Below, in pieces: positions 1 through 8,553 of a stretch of DNA of 43,186 bases. The notes under the pieces are model-generated. The model saw nothing but the letters and a program-made list of their open reading frames with translations, did not search any database and had not been told where the DNA came from. The DNA is from Paraburkholderia solitsugae. Its GTDB lineage: Bacteria > Pseudomonadota > Gammaproteobacteria > Burkholderiales > Burkholderiaceae. Where the stretch lies: assembly GCF_013177695.1 (NCBI RefSeq), contig NZ_WOEY01000025.1, positions 1 to 43,186 on the forward strand. Reading direction: 5' to 3'. The translations under genes and the position numbers were made by a program. Within the stretch, counting starts at the first letter, position 1. Each line of letters starts with the position of its first letter.

Positions 1-583
1 CCGCTGCGCGTTTACCCGGCATGCCGATCTTTTCCAGATCCACAGTCGCGAGCGCGGCGGGCGTCGGAAAGCGCCACGCGGTGTTCTCATGCGGATGCCC
101 TTCGATGCGCTCGCCGGCACGCTGCACCAATCGCCCGATGATCGTGGTCGCCGCCTTCACGCTGACCTGCTGGCCGACGATAGCGCGTACCACCAGCTCA
201 AAGCCGGACCACGCGCCCGGTACGCGCAAGCCCGGCACAGCTTCGATCAATGGCGCGAGCCATGGGTCGGCGGCCAGTTCGCGGCCGATCTTCTTCGGAT
301 CGGCGTGCAGATCGAACATTCTTGCGATCGGCGCGACGAGCGCGTCGGCATGGCGGCTCGCCGGACCTTCGATGTTCGCGACGATGCAGCGCTTGCGCGG
401 ATGCAGGCTCACGGTTAGCGTGCCGCTGTCGCCGGCCCAGTCGATCGCGCGGCGATAGGCACCGTCTTCGACCGCTTCGACGCCGGGCGTCGCACGCCCG
501 CCGAAAAAGCGCAGCAGGCGCGGCCAGTCGAAGGGTGGTTTGAAGGGCAGTTCGAGTGTTGCGACGTCGTCAAGCGTACTCAC
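1..583 (-). CDS. alkA: DNA-3-methyladenine glycosylase AlkA (3' end beyond window)
   Basis: A minus-strand reading frame starts at a GTG at 583-581 and stays open to the window edge, giving 194 residues. It removes alkylated bases such as 3-methyladenine in base excision repair. The AlkA_N-like domain covers roughly residues 10-110. The start of the helix-hairpin-helix glycosylase fold is visible as FELVVRAIVGQQVSVKAA (about 128-145), a hallmark of the AlkA/HhH-GPD family. The catalytic Asp would lie beyond the window edge, so activity cannot be judged. The GTG start overlaps the ada stop codon as GTGA, which implies translational coupling in an ada-alkA adaptive-response operon. GTG is chosen because no better start lies upstream within the ada overlap. 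Confidence 0.93.
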   Translation of the reverse strand, partial: MSTLDDVATLELPFKPPFDWPRLLRFFGGRATPGVEAVEDGAYRRAIDWAGDSGTLTVSLHPRKRCIVANIEGPASRHADALVAPIARMFDLHADPKKIGRELAADPWLAPLIEAVPGLRVPGAWSGFELVVRAIVGQQVSVKAATTIIGRLVQRAGERIEGHPHENTAWRFPTPAALATVDLEKIGMPGKRAA

Positions 584-1758
584 GCGGCGTGGTCCAGGTT
601 GGTGGTGGTGGCAGCAACGGCCGCGTGCTCGCGGCGATTGGGTTCATCGAGCGAGACACCGCGTGCGTGCTGGGCTTCGTTGTCGAGCAGCGCGGCCTTG
701 CGCGGCAGGCCCCAGCGATACCCCGCCAGCGCCCCGCCCTTTTGCACGACCCGATGACAGGGAATCGCCAATGCGACCGGATTCGTCGCGCACGCGCTCG
801 CCACCGCGCGTACGGCGCGGGGTGAGCCGACCGCTTCCGCGATCTGGGAATAGCTGCGCGTCTCACCGTAGGGAATGCGCCGCAGTGCGTCCCATACACG
901 TTGCCGGAACGCGGTGGCGGCGATATCCAGTGGCAGATCGAAGTCCTGGCGGGTGCCGCGCAGATACGCGTCGATCTGGGCGATGAACGGTGCAAGCCGC
1001 GTTGGGTCTTCGACCAGCTCGGCGTTGGCGAACTCGCCGCGCAGATCGTCGGCGAGTATCGCGGCATCGTCGCCGAAACCGATTTTGCAGATGCCTTTGT
1101 CGGTTGCGGCTACCAGCACGAAGCCGAGGGAGGTCGGCGCACTGGCGTAGCGCACGGTCAGCCCTGCGCCTTTGCGGCGAAACGCGGACGGCGCCATGCC
1201 CAATTCCGCCGAGGCGCTGTCGTACATCCGCGACGGCGAGCCGAAGCCGGCGTCGAGCGTGGCGCGCGTCACGTCCGACCCGCTCTGCAGCGCATCGCGC
1301 AACGCGGCGCCGCGTTGCGCAGCCTGATACTGACGCGGCGACACGCCCACCACGCGCTTGAACAGACGCTGCAGGTGGAACGGGCTGACGTGCACCGCGT
1401 CGCTCAATTGCGCGAGTGTGAGCCGTTGCTGCGGATCTGCATCCAGCGCGGCGCACGCGCGATTGACGATCTCCAGCTCGCGCGGCAGGCCGCCGGGCTG
1501 GCAACGCTTGCAATCGCGATAGCCCGCGGCGCGCGCGGCGTTTGCATCGGTGAAGAACGCGACATTTTCGCGGCGCGGCTGGCGCGACGCGCACGACGGG
1601 CGGCAGAACACTCCCGTCGTTTTGACGGCGTAGAAGAACGCGCCGTCGGCCTGCGGCTCGCGGCGGGTGATGGCTTCCCAGCGCTCGGCGTCAGTGGCCC
1701 AGTGGGCGGTGCCGACGGCGGGTGCGGCGCCGGTATCGGTACGGTCGGTGCGGTTCAT
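580..1758 (-). CDS. ada: Ada: methyl-phosphotriester/O6-methylguanine methyltransferase and AraC-type activator
   Basis: This is the bifunctional adaptive-response protein, 392 aa from the ATG at 1758. The N-terminal zinc domain has Cys52, Cys56, Cys83 and Cys86 in FCRPSC and CKRC; Cys52 matches the phosphotriester methyl acceptor of E. coli Ada (Cys38). An AraC-type helix-turn-helix follows at about 95-195. The C-terminal O6-alkylguanine methyltransferase domain carries the AIPCHRVV motif with acceptor Cys334. Methylation of the N-terminal Cys turns Ada into an activator of its own operon (known for the family). A longer frame reaches 1815, but the ATG at 1758 fits the family N-terminus better. 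alkA follows with a 4-bp overlap. All key cysteines are present, so the protein should be functional. Confidence 0.96.
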   Translation of the reverse strand: MNRTDRTDTGAAPAVGTAHWATDAERWEAITRREPQADGAFFYAVKTTGVFCRPSCASRQPRRENVAFFTDANAARAAGYRDCKRCQPGGLPRELEIVNRACAALDADPQQRLTLAQLSDAVHVSPFHLQRLFKRVVGVSPRQYQAAQRGAALRDALQSGSDVTRATLDAGFGSPSRMYDSASAELGMAPSAFRRKGAGLTVRYASAPTSLGFVLVAATDKGICKIGFGDDAAILADDLRGEFANAELVEDPTRLAPFIAQIDAYLRGTRQDFDLPLDIAATAFRQRVWDALRRIPYGETRSYSQIAEAVGSPRAVRAVASACATNPVALAIPCHRVVQKGGALAGYRWGLPRKAALLDNEAQHARGVSLDEPNRREHAAVAATTTNLDHAA

Positions 1759-1935
1759 GATGGTCCCGGAAAGGCGGTGTCGATGCTCACCAATGTAGGC
1801 CGCATGCGAACACACTACGCCCCGGTTCTTGCTCTGTCATTGCGCTTCCTCGTAGACCTGAGGCCCCGCCAGGCGCTCGTTTCGCCTCAAACTGCGACAA
1901 TTTGGCACGATATCGGGTTTTCCCTTAAAAAGTTA

Positions 1936-1964
1936 TTGCGTCGCACCAACCCCATGTGTATATT
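1936..1964 (+). promoter_or_regulatory. Candidate sigma-70 promoter of a small RNA
   Basis: TTGCGT (1936-1941) and TATATT (1959-1964) are separated by exactly 17 bp. Nothing coding starts downstream before a strong terminator at 2004-2033, so this promoter appears to serve a short non-coding transcript starting near 1971. The rest of the 1759-2154 gap shows no convincing gene. Confidence 0.5.
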
Positions 1965-1970
1965 AGTACC

Positions 1971-2033
1971 TGTCTCCTCCATGTCTCCTCCTGATATGGA
2001 TTCAGCCCGCTCCACATAGAGCGGGCTTTTTTT
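1971..2033 (+). ncRNA. Predicted ~63-nt small RNA with two CUCCUCC motifs
   Basis: A well-formed promoter ends at 1964 and a textbook intrinsic terminator ends at 2033. They leave a transcript of about 63 nt starting near 1971. The unpaired 5' part has two copies of TGTCTCCTCC (1971-1980 and 1982-1991) separated by one A. CUCCUCC is an anti-Shine-Dalgarno sequence, as in the cuckoo/CcsR-type RNAs of alphaproteobacteria (family knowledge, not a homology claim). The 3' part is the terminator stem-loop with a U tract, the usual Hfq-binding end. No plausible reading frame lies in it. Its 5' end is complementary to the araF ribosome-binding site (see findings). It has not been shown to be transcribed. 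Confidence 0.5.
2004..2033 (+). terminator. Intrinsic terminator of the predicted small RNA
   Basis: A perfect 9-bp stem AGCCCGCTC (2004-2012) / GAGCGGGCT (2019-2027) with a 6-nt loop runs into a T tract to 2033. Confidence 0.85.
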
Positions 2034-2154
2034 CGTCTGATCATTTCTGATCTGTCCCTCGCAGCGGGTTCATCGCCCGCTCTCGCTGTCCCCTTCTTTC
2101 TCCTACACTGATGGCTGTTCAACCTTTCTGCGAACCAGCCAAGGGGCGTTCGAC

Positions 2155-2580
2155 ATGAGAATCCACATTCGCGAGATTGATCACATCGTCATTCGGGCGT
2201 CGAACGTTCCGGAGATGACGCGCTTTTATTGCGAGGTGCTCGGTTGCAGCGTCGAGAAGGAGCAGGCCGATCTGGGCCTGACGCAATTGCGGGCGGGGCG
2301 CTCGCTGATCGACCTGTTAAAGGTCGGCGGGAAGCTCGATCACCCCGAAAACGGCGTGCCGGGCGCGGGGCGGAATATGGACCACGTATGTTTGCGTGTT
2401 GACCCGTTCGACGCCGAGGCGCTCACGGCGCATCTGGCCGAACACGGTGCAAGACCTGGCGAGGCGGCTTTGCGCTACGGCGCGGATGGGTTTGGGCAGT
2501 CGATATATCTGTTCGACCCGGAAGGCAATATGGTCGAGCTCAAAGGGCCACCCGAAGCGTCGCGTGTGACGTCGCTGTAA
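2155..2580 (+). CDS. VOC (glyoxalase/bleomycin-resistance fold) family protein
   Basis: A 141-aa single-domain VOC protein. The N-terminus IREIDHIVIRASNVPEMTRF, the central MDHVCLRV and the C-terminal YLFDPEGNMVELKGP give the paired beta-alpha-beta-beta-beta modules typical of the superfamily. Metal-ligand candidates are His11 (DHIVI), His in MDHVCL, and Glu in NMVELKG. VOC members include glyoxalase I, dioxygenases and resistance proteins, and the sequence does not decide between them. The start ATG at 2155 is preceded by AAGGGG at a suitable distance. It stands alone between the small-RNA locus and the convergent yaeQ gene, so context gives no substrate. Confidence 0.85.
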   Translation: MRIHIREIDHIVIRASNVPEMTRFYCEVLGCSVEKEQADLGLTQLRAGRSLIDLLKVGGKLDHPENGVPGAGRNMDHVCLRVDPFDAEALTAHLAEHGARPGEAALRYGADGFGQSIYLFDPEGNMVELKGPPEASRVTSL

Positions 2581-2692
2581 TGGGCGTGGCCGCTGCTTCT
2601 CAACCGGTGCAACACGCAGGCGTCAAGGCAGACACGCACCCACAGGCGTAGACGAACTCAGACAGCAGCTGCTACCGGCGCTTTCAGGCGCA

Positions 2693-3247
2693 TCACGCGT
2701 TGGCGGGCGCCTTCAATACCGTCCACTCGATCTTCACCGCGTCGGCCTCGGCGCTGCCGAGCCATGCTTCGCCGTCCTGCACGGTGCATTGCAGACGCAT
2801 GGTTCGTTCGGCGAGCTTGCTGAGCGCGGCGGCGACGTCTTCGCCGAGCGACCATACCGTCACATTGCGCATGCGTTCGACCTTGCTGCGTACGCCTTGC
2901 CACCAGATGTCCGACGTGCGGCCGCCATAGGCGATCACGATTACTTCGTTCGAGCGGCCGCTCGCCTTGGCGATGCGCCGTTCGTCCGGCTGACCGACTT
3001 CGATCCAGGTTTCAATCGCGCCGGTGAGGTCCTTCTGCCAGAGGTCCGGTTCGTCGATGTCCGACAAACCTTTGCAGAATTCGAGGCGTTCCTGCGCGAA
3101 CAGCGCGAACGCGGCGACGCGGACCATCATCCGTTCGTCGGTTTCCGAGGGATGGCGGGCGATCGTCAGGGAATGGTCGGCGTAGTAGTGCCGGTCCATG
3201 TTGGCGATCTGGAGTTCTGCCTTGTAAATCGTCGATTTGAGAGCCAT
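2693..3247 (-). CDS. yaeQ: YaeQ family protein
   Basis: A 184-aa protein starting MALKSTIYKAELQIANMDRH, with internal motifs typical of YaeQ (HPSETDERMMVRVAAFAL, DEPDLWQKDLTG, VIAYGGR). YaeQ proteins have a restriction-endonuclease-like (PD-(D/E)XK-related) fold, and their biological role is poorly defined; E. coli YaeQ was linked to suppression of RfaH loss. The residues in EVIVIAYGGR and the upstream Asp/Glu positions are intact. The start is the ATG at 3247; the frame continues upstream, but that part is the antisense shadow of the LysR gene. The gap to the LysR stop is about 150 bp, so the two genes may be cotranscribed, but no functional link to arabinose use is evident. Confidence 0.9.
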   Translation of the reverse strand: MALKSTIYKAELQIANMDRHYYADHSLTIARHPSETDERMMVRVAAFALFAQERLEFCKGLSDIDEPDLWQKDLTGAIETWIEVGQPDERRIAKASGRSNEVIVIAYGGRTSDIWWQGVRSKVERMRNVTVWSLGEDVAAALSKLAERTMRLQCTVQDGEAWLGSAEADAVKIEWTVLKAPANA

Positions 3248-3398
3248 GCCGTTACTAAACCAGGCGCTCGCTCCACCGGAGCGAGCAGAAAAAGAATCGT
3301 CGACGGCGCGTTGCCGTTTTCGGTGTGTGTGGTACATCGCGTGTCCCTCCCGAGCCGGAGACCGGCTGCTAATGCGACTATCGCAAAGGGAGAAGCAT

Positions 3399-4376
3399 TT
3401 ATCGCGCCACTGCCGACTCGAAAGCGGTGCCATAGACCTCGGAAGCGGCTTCCCGCAAGGCTTCGAGCACGATGGAGGCCGCCGGCGAAAGCAGGTGCGA
3501 CTGGCGCGTGATGATACCGAATGTATCCATTCTGCACGGTAAATCGATCGGTACCTGCTTGAGAACACCGTACTGTTGGTACTGACGCGCCACTTCATCA
3601 GGTAAAACCGCCAACATGTCGCTTTGGAGCAATAAGCTCGAAATCGCCAGGAAATTGTTCGTATTCACCACGTTTTGAGGCGGATTCAGTCCAATCTGCG
3701 AAAACATCAGATCAAAGCGATGGCGCAACACGCTGCCCGGCGGGTGCAAAACCCAGCTCGCGTTGACGATTCCCCGCAGTGTCAAACCTGTTTCATTTTC
3801 GAGAGGATGGCCGGGGCGCGCCACTACGCACAGCGGCTCGTCGGCGAGTGGTTCGTAATGGACGTCGGCCTTGAACTGGTTTTGCCGCTCCAGTACCCGG
3901 CCGATCATGATATCCAGTTCGCCCTCGGCGAGCCTCGGCAACATAACGTCTGATGTTTCCACCTCCGCCCAGATCTGCAACTGGGGATAACGTTCTTTCA
4001 CGCTGGCGATGGCGCGCGGCACCATCGTCGCGGCGGCCGCGGCGATCACACCGATGCGCACCTGGCCGGCCAGACCGGCGCGCAGTGCCGAGATTTCCTC
4101 GTGAGCGTGGCTGAGATTCGAGAGCACCATGCGCGCGTGACGGATCATCACTTCGCCATACAGCGTGGCGTGCATGCCGTGCGGCGTGCGGTCGAACAGG
4201 CTCACTTCCAGCATGTCCTCCAGCTCTTTCAGGAGCCGTGACGCGGCGGGCTGGGTCATGCCGAGCACGTCGGCGGCACGCCGGACATTACCCTCCTCTT
4301 CCATCGCCGCGAGCAGCTGCAATTGCCGCGTCTTGAGCCGCGCTCGCACGAACCAGTTCGAGTAGCTACGCGTCAT
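3399..4376 (-). CDS. LysR-type regulator, probable controller of the arabinose operon
   Basis: A 325-aa LysR-type transcriptional regulator. The winged helix-turn-helix lies at about residues 15-75 (LKTRQLQLLAAMEEEGNVRRAADVLGM... with TQPAASRLLKELE). The effector-binding periplasmic-binding-like domain covers about 100-310. It resembles the GbpR group of sugar-responsive regulators that sit next to sugar ABC transporter genes (family knowledge). It is transcribed divergently from araF across a 376-bp region that holds an inverted repeat, so it most likely regulates araFGH and the dehydratase. GGGAG lies upstream of the ATG at 4376. The inducing sugar is inferred from context, not seen. Confidence 0.92.
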   Translation of the reverse strand: MTRSYSNWFVRARLKTRQLQLLAAMEEEGNVRRAADVLGMTQPAASRLLKELEDMLEVSLFDRTPHGMHATLYGEVMIRHARMVLSNLSHAHEEISALRAGLAGQVRIGVIAAAAATMVPRAIASVKERYPQLQIWAEVETSDVMLPRLAEGELDIMIGRVLERQNQFKADVHYEPLADEPLCVVARPGHPLENETGLTLRGIVNASWVLHPPGSVLRHRFDLMFSQIGLNPPQNVVNTNNFLAISSLLLQSDMLAVLPDEVARQYQQYGVLKQVPIDLPCRMDTFGIITRQSHLLSPAASIVLEALREAASEVYGTAFESAVAR

Positions 4377-4445
4377 GGCCAGTCTCCCTATGCGGCATGA
4401 AGCCGTCTGTCGGACGATTTGCCGTCGTTAAGCCTCCATCATGCC

Positions 4446-4461
4446 ATATCGAAATTGATAT
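4446..4461. promoter_or_regulatory. Inverted repeat ATATC-N6-GATAT, candidate LysR operator
   Basis: ATATC (4446-4450) and GATAT (4457-4461) flank GAAATT. The centre is about 65 bp upstream of the start predicted from the candidate promoter at 4482-4511, the usual place of a LysR-type recognition site, and about 77 bp upstream of the divergent LysR start codon. It does not carry a strict T-N11-A box. Confidence 0.45.
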
Positions 4462-4481
4462 CGGGGTGGCCTAAAAAGGGA

Positions 4482-4511
4482 TTGGAAAGTTATTGGGGCG
4501 GCTCATACCAT
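4482..4511 (+). promoter_or_regulatory. Candidate promoter of the araFGH operon
   Basis: TTGGAA (4482-4487) and TACCAT (4506-4511) are separated by 18 bp. The match is weak, as expected for an activated promoter. It would give a leader of about 235 nt before araF. The rest of the 4377-4752 gap shows no gene. Confidence 0.3.
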
Positions 4512-4752
4512 TCGTGGACTTTCTGAGCTTCCTCACCCGTTTTCTTAGCTGGCGCCCTCCCGTCGATGAATCGCGATCCGCTCGTCCCGCGCGTTACTAG
4601 TCCGTGCCGCCATGACATCAATGACGGTTGGGAGACTCTCGTGACCCACGCCCCACCCCAACGCTCGTCCACGTCCGGCTGACACCGGCCGTAAGTTCCC
4701 GCGCTGCAAATAAACGAAATCAACGCAGCGTTTTCAATCTTAGGAGACAGGT

Positions 4753-5757
4753 ATGACCAGCACGCTTCGCCGTTTGACGCTATCCGCGATTGCCGCCGCG
4801 GCGCTCGCCGCACCTTTTGCCGCACAATTCTCCGCGCACGCGGATCAGCCACTCAAAGTCGGCTTCCTCGTGAAGATGCCGGAACAGGCCTGGTTCATCA
4901 ACGAACAGAAAGCCGCCACCGCGCTCGGGCAGAAGGACGGCTTCTCGGTGGTCAATATCGGCGCGTCGGACGGTGAAAAAGTGCTGGCCGCAATCGACAA
5001 CCTCGGCGCGCAAGGTGCCCAAGGCTTCGTGATCTGCGCGCCCGACGTGCGACTCGGGCCGGCGATTCAGGCGCGCGCGAAGCGCTACAACATGAAGTTC
5101 GTCACGGTCGACGATCAACTGGTCGACTCCACCGGCAAGCCGTTGCCGAACGTGCCGCATCTGGGCATGTCCGCATTCAAGATCGGCAATCAGGTCGGCA
5201 CGGCGATCTCCGAAGAGATGAAGCGCCGTGGCTGGAAGCCGGAAGAAGTCGGCGCGCTGCGCATCACGAACTACGAACTGCCGACGGCCAAACTGCGTAC
5301 CGACGGCGCAACGGAAACGTTGTTGGCCGGTGGCTTCAAGAAGGAAAACATCTTCGATGCGCCGCAAAAGACGACCGATGACGAAGGCGGTTTCAACGCG
5401 TCGTCGCCGGTGCTCGCGCAGCATCCGAACATCAAGAAGTGGGTGATCTTCGCGCTTAACGAGGAAAGCGTGCTGGGCGGTGTTCGCGCGACGGAACAAC
5501 TGCACATTCCAGCAGCGGATGTGATTGGCGTCGGCATCAACGGTGCGGGCGAAGCGTTTGCCGAGTTCCAGAAGAAGGAACCGACGGGCTTCTACGGCAC
5601 GATCGCCGTGAGTTCGACGATGCACGGCAAGGAGAGCACGGAGAACCTCGTCGAATGGATCAAGGACGGCAAACAGCCGCCCGCCGACACGCAAACCACC
5701 GGCAAGCTGATGGTGCGCAGCAACTGGCTGGACGTGCGTAAAGAACTCGGCATTTAA
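4753..5757 (+). CDS. araF: L-arabinose ABC transporter, periplasmic binding protein AraF
   Basis: A 334-aa periplasmic sugar-binding protein. A signal peptide (MTSTLRRLTLSAIAAAALAA, likely cut after Ala30 in AHA|D) is followed by a mature protein that follows E. coli AraF closely: LKVGFLVKMPEQAWF, DGEKVLAAIDNL, GAQGFVICAPD, VTVDDQLVDSTGKP, VLGGVRATE and GVGINGAGEAF. It delivers L-arabinose to AraGH at the inner membrane. The ATG at 4753 follows AGGAGA with good spacing. It is the first gene of an operon with araG, araH and an arabonate dehydratase. A structured 105-bp gap to araG may keep the araF message more abundant than the membrane genes. Arabinose specificity is inferred from resemblance to AraF and the dehydratase in the operon. 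Confidence 0.93.
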   Translation: MTSTLRRLTLSAIAAAALAAPFAAQFSAHADQPLKVGFLVKMPEQAWFINEQKAATALGQKDGFSVVNIGASDGEKVLAAIDNLGAQGAQGFVICAPDVRLGPAIQARAKRYNMKFVTVDDQLVDSTGKPLPNVPHLGMSAFKIGNQVGTAISEEMKRRGWKPEEVGALRITNYELPTAKLRTDGATETLLAGGFKKENIFDAPQKTTDDEGGFNASSPVLAQHPNIKKWVIFALNEESVLGGVRATEQLHIPAADVIGVGINGAGEAFAEFQKKEPTGFYGTIAVSSTMHGKESTENLVEWIKDGKQPPADTQTTGKLMVRSNWLDVRKELGI

Positions 5758-5778
5758 GCGGTATTCGAGTCTGCACGC

Positions 5779-5834
5779 TGCGGGCCTTTTTCACATTGGC
5801 GTTCACACGCATGTCAACGCGAGATCGGCCCGCA
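5779..5834 (+). promoter_or_regulatory. Nested hairpin between araF and araG
   Basis: TGCGGGCC (5779-5786) pairs with GGCCCGCA (5827-5834), and an inner GCGTT (5799-5803) pairs with AACGC (5816-5820). There is no T tract after the outer stem, so it is more likely an mRNA-stabilising or processing structure than a terminator. Confidence 0.45.
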
Positions 5835-5862
5835 CAGCTTGTCCACCCGCTAGAGGCTTTCG

Positions 5863-7422
5863 ATGACGGTTTCTCACACTGGCGAAACGGGCCAAGTGGC
5901 GCTACCCGCGCAAGCGCCCTCGCCTGCGCTTACGTCGACTGATCCGTATCTGCAACTCGACGGTATCACCGTGCGTTTTCCCGGCGTGCTCGCGCTCGAC
6001 CAGGTGTCACTCGACGTACGACGCGGCGAAGTACACGGTTTGATGGGCGAAAACGGCGCCGGCAAATCGACGCTGCTCAAAGTGCTGTCCGGCGTGAATC
6101 AGCCGGCGGCAGGCAGCTTGCTGCTCGATGGCGTCGAGCAGCAGTTCGTCACCACCAAGGCGGCCATCGCGGCGGGCGTTGCGATCATCTATCAGGAACT
6201 GCATCTGGTGCCCGAGCTGACGGTTGCCGAAAACCTGATGCTCGGCGCCCTGCCCAACCGCTTCGGCGTGCTCGATGAAAAGGCGCTGCTTGCACGTGCG
6301 GTGCGCGAGTTGGAAAGACTCGGCGAAAAAATCGATCCTGCGCAGCAGGTGAAGAATCTGTCGATCGGTCAGCGGCAGATGATCGAGATCGGCAAGGCAC
6401 TGATGCGCGATGCGCGCGTGATCGCGTTCGACGAACCGACCAGTTCGTTGTCGTCGCGCGAAACCACGCAACTGTTCCGGATCATTCGCGCTTTAAAGGC
6501 CGAGGGCCGCGCGATCATCTACGTCACGCACCGGATGGATGAAGTCTACGAGCTGTGCGATCGCGTGACGGTGTTTCGCGACGGCCGCCGCATCGATACG
6601 TTCGAAGCCGGTGATGGGCTCGATCGCGATCGCCTGATCAGTTGCATGGTGGGTCGTTCAATCGCCGACGTGTACGGCTACCGCTCACGCGAACTCGGCG
6701 GCGTGCAGCTCGACGTCAGGGAATTGATGGGGCGAGGCTTGCGCGAACCGGCTTCGTTTAAGGCACGTAAGGGCGAAATCCTCGGCTTCTTCGGCTTGGT
6801 CGGCGCGGGACGTTCCGAGCTGATGAAGCTCATCTACGGTGCAGTCAAACCGGCTTCCGGCGAGATCGTGCTCAAAGGCAAGCGCGTGCGCTTCGCCACG
6901 CCGCGCGATGCCGTGCGTGCAGGCGTCGCGTTGTGTCCGGAAGATCGCAAGCAGGAAGGCATCGTGTCGATCGCGTCAGTGTCGGACAACCTCAATATCA
7001 GTTGCCGCCGTCACTTCAGCCGCTTCAACGTGCTCAACGGCCGCAAAGAAGCGCAGACCGCCAAGGAGTTCATTAGCAAACTCTCGATCAAAACGCGCAA
7101 CGGCGACACGCCGATCGGCACGCTCTCCGGCGGCAATCAGCAGAAGGTGATTCTGTCGCGCTGGCTCGCCGAAGACATCGACGTGTTCCTGATGGACGAA
7201 CCCACGCGCGGCATCGACGTCGGTGCGCGCAGCGAGATTTACGGCCTGCTGTATGGGCTCGCTGAAGCGGGCCGCACGGTCATCGTCGTGTCGAGCGATC
7301 TGGCCGAAGTGATCGGCGTGGCGGATCGCGTGATCGTGATGAAGGAAGGTTGCATCGTCGGCAATCTGCCGAAGGCGCAGGCCACGCCCGATGCGCTGAT
7401 CAAGCTCGCGCTGCCTCGCTAG
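5863..7422 (+). CDS. araG: L-arabinose ABC transporter ATPase AraG
   Basis: A 519-aa duplicated ATPase of the carbohydrate CUT2 type. The first half has Walker A GENGAGKS (residues 62-69), the signature LSIGQRQ (about 166) and Walker [11 protein letters not shown]. The second half has the usual degenerate P-loop [12 protein letters not shown], an intact signature LSGGNQQKV (about 421) and Walker [15 protein letters not shown]. Such asymmetry is normal for AraG/RbsA/MglA. It powers AraF-delivered sugar uptake through AraH at the inner membrane. About 25 extra N-terminal residues precede the first conserved strand, and an in-frame later start is possible. It lies 105 bp after araF and 75 bp before araH, in one operon. 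Confidence 0.94.
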   Translation: MTVSHTGETGQVALPAQAPSPALTSTDPYLQLDGITVRFPGVLALDQVSLDVRRGEVHGLMGENGAGKSTLLKVLSGVNQPAAGSLLLDGVEQQFVTTKAAIAAGVAIIYQELHLVPELTVAENLMLGALPNRFGVLDEKALLARAVRELERLGEKIDPAQQVKNLSIGQRQMIEIGKALMRDARVIAFDEPTSSLSSRETTQLFRIIRALKAEGRAIIYVTHRMDEVYELCDRVTVFRDGRRIDTFEAGDGLDRDRLISCMVGRSIADVYGYRSRELGGVQLDVRELMGRGLREPASFKARKGEILGFFGLVGAGRSELMKLIYGAVKPASGEIVLKGKRVRFATPRDAVRAGVALCPEDRKQEGIVSIASVSDNLNISCRRHFSRFNVLNGRKEAQTAKEFISKLSIKTRNGDTPIGTLSGGNQQKVILSRWLAEDIDVFLMDEPTRGIDVGARSEIYGLLYGLAEAGRTVIVVSSDLAEVIGVADRVIVMKEGCIVGNLPKAQATPDALIKLALPR

Positions 7423-7497
7423 GCACGCCGCACTCATCAGGCCACTGAAGGCAACCGAAGCCAATTGAATCGCGCCATCGAAAACGGAATAGACACC

Positions 7498-8502
7498 ATG
7501 CACACACCCTCCACCGACTCCTCTCCGCCAGCCGTCGCTTCCGCGGGCCTGGGCGCGCGCGCCGCGCGCACCTGGGACCTGATCAACAAATCCGGCATCG
7601 TGATGGTGTTCGTCATCCTGTTCGCGGTTTTGTCGTTCACCGTGCCGGATTTTCTAAGCTCGCGAAACATCCAGGGCCTGCTGCTCTCTGTCACGCTAAT
7701 TGGTTCGATATCCGTAACAATGATGTTCGTGCTCGCGCTGGGCGAGGTGGACTTGTCGGTGGCGTCGATCGTTGCGTTCGCCGGCGTGGTGGCGTCCACC
7801 CTGATCACCGCGACGCATAGCGTGACGCTTGGCATCGCCGCTGGCGTGCTCGCGGGTGGCGCGGTCGGACTGGTCAATGGTGTGCTGGTCGCGCGCTACA
7901 AGATCAACTCGCTGATCGTCACGCTCGCGATGATGGAAGTCGTGCGCGGCCTCGCCTACATCACGTCGAACGGCGACGCGGTGATGATTTCGGAGGAGCG
8001 TTTCTTCGACCTCGGCGGCGGTGCCTTCCTCGGCATTTCGTATCCGATCTGGAGCAACATCGTCGGCTTCGTGCTGTTCGGTTTTCTGCTGAAGAAAACC
8101 GTGTTCGGCAAGAACGTGCTGGCGGTTGGCGGCAATAGCGAGGCCGCCTTACTCGCGGGCTTGCCCGTCACGCGGATCAAGATCACAGTGTTCGTATTGC
8201 AGGGCCTCGTGACGGGTTTTGCGGGCGTAATGCTGGCGTCGCGCATGAGTCTCGGCGACCCGAAAACGTCGGTGGGTCTCGAACTCGGCGTGATCTCCGC
8301 GTGCGTGCTCGGCGGCGTCTCGCTGACGGGTGGTGTCGCGACGATTTCCGGTGTGCTGGTCGGCGTGTTGATCATGGGCTCCGTGCAGGACGCAATGAGC
8401 CTGATGAATGTGCCGACCTTCTACCAATACCTGATTCGCGGCGGAATTCTGCTGCTCGCGGTGCTGTTCGACCAGTACCGCCGCAGCAAGCGCGTGCACT
8501 GA
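7498..8502 (+). CDS. araH: L-arabinose ABC transporter permease AraH
   Basis: A 334-aa inner-membrane permease of the CUT2 family with about nine or ten hydrophobic segments, the first at about 30-52 (SGIVMVFVILFAVLSFTVPD). The family motifs ALGEVDLSVASIVAFAG and the C-terminal LGGVSLTGGVATISGVLVGV are present. It forms the sugar channel used by AraF and AraG. The ATG at 7498 is chosen; a TTG 33 bp upstream gives a longer frame but has no support. Gene order araF-araG-araH matches enterobacterial operons, while the dehydratase that follows does not and marks a different catabolic route. Confidence 0.93.
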   Translation: MHTPSTDSSPPAVASAGLGARAARTWDLINKSGIVMVFVILFAVLSFTVPDFLSSRNIQGLLLSVTLIGSISVTMMFVLALGEVDLSVASIVAFAGVVASTLITATHSVTLGIAAGVLAGGAVGLVNGVLVARYKINSLIVTLAMMEVVRGLAYITSNGDAVMISEERFFDLGGGAFLGISYPIWSNIVGFVLFGFLLKKTVFGKNVLAVGGNSEAALLAGLPVTRIKITVFVLQGLVTGFAGVMLASRMSLGDPKTSVGLELGVISACVLGGVSLTGGVATISGVLVGVLIMGSVQDAMSLMNVPTFYQYLIRGGILLLAVLFDQYRRSKRVH

Positions 8503-8553
8503 CGCTGACGCTGACGCACGCCCCGCCCCACATGCTTGCCAACAGGAGATTTC

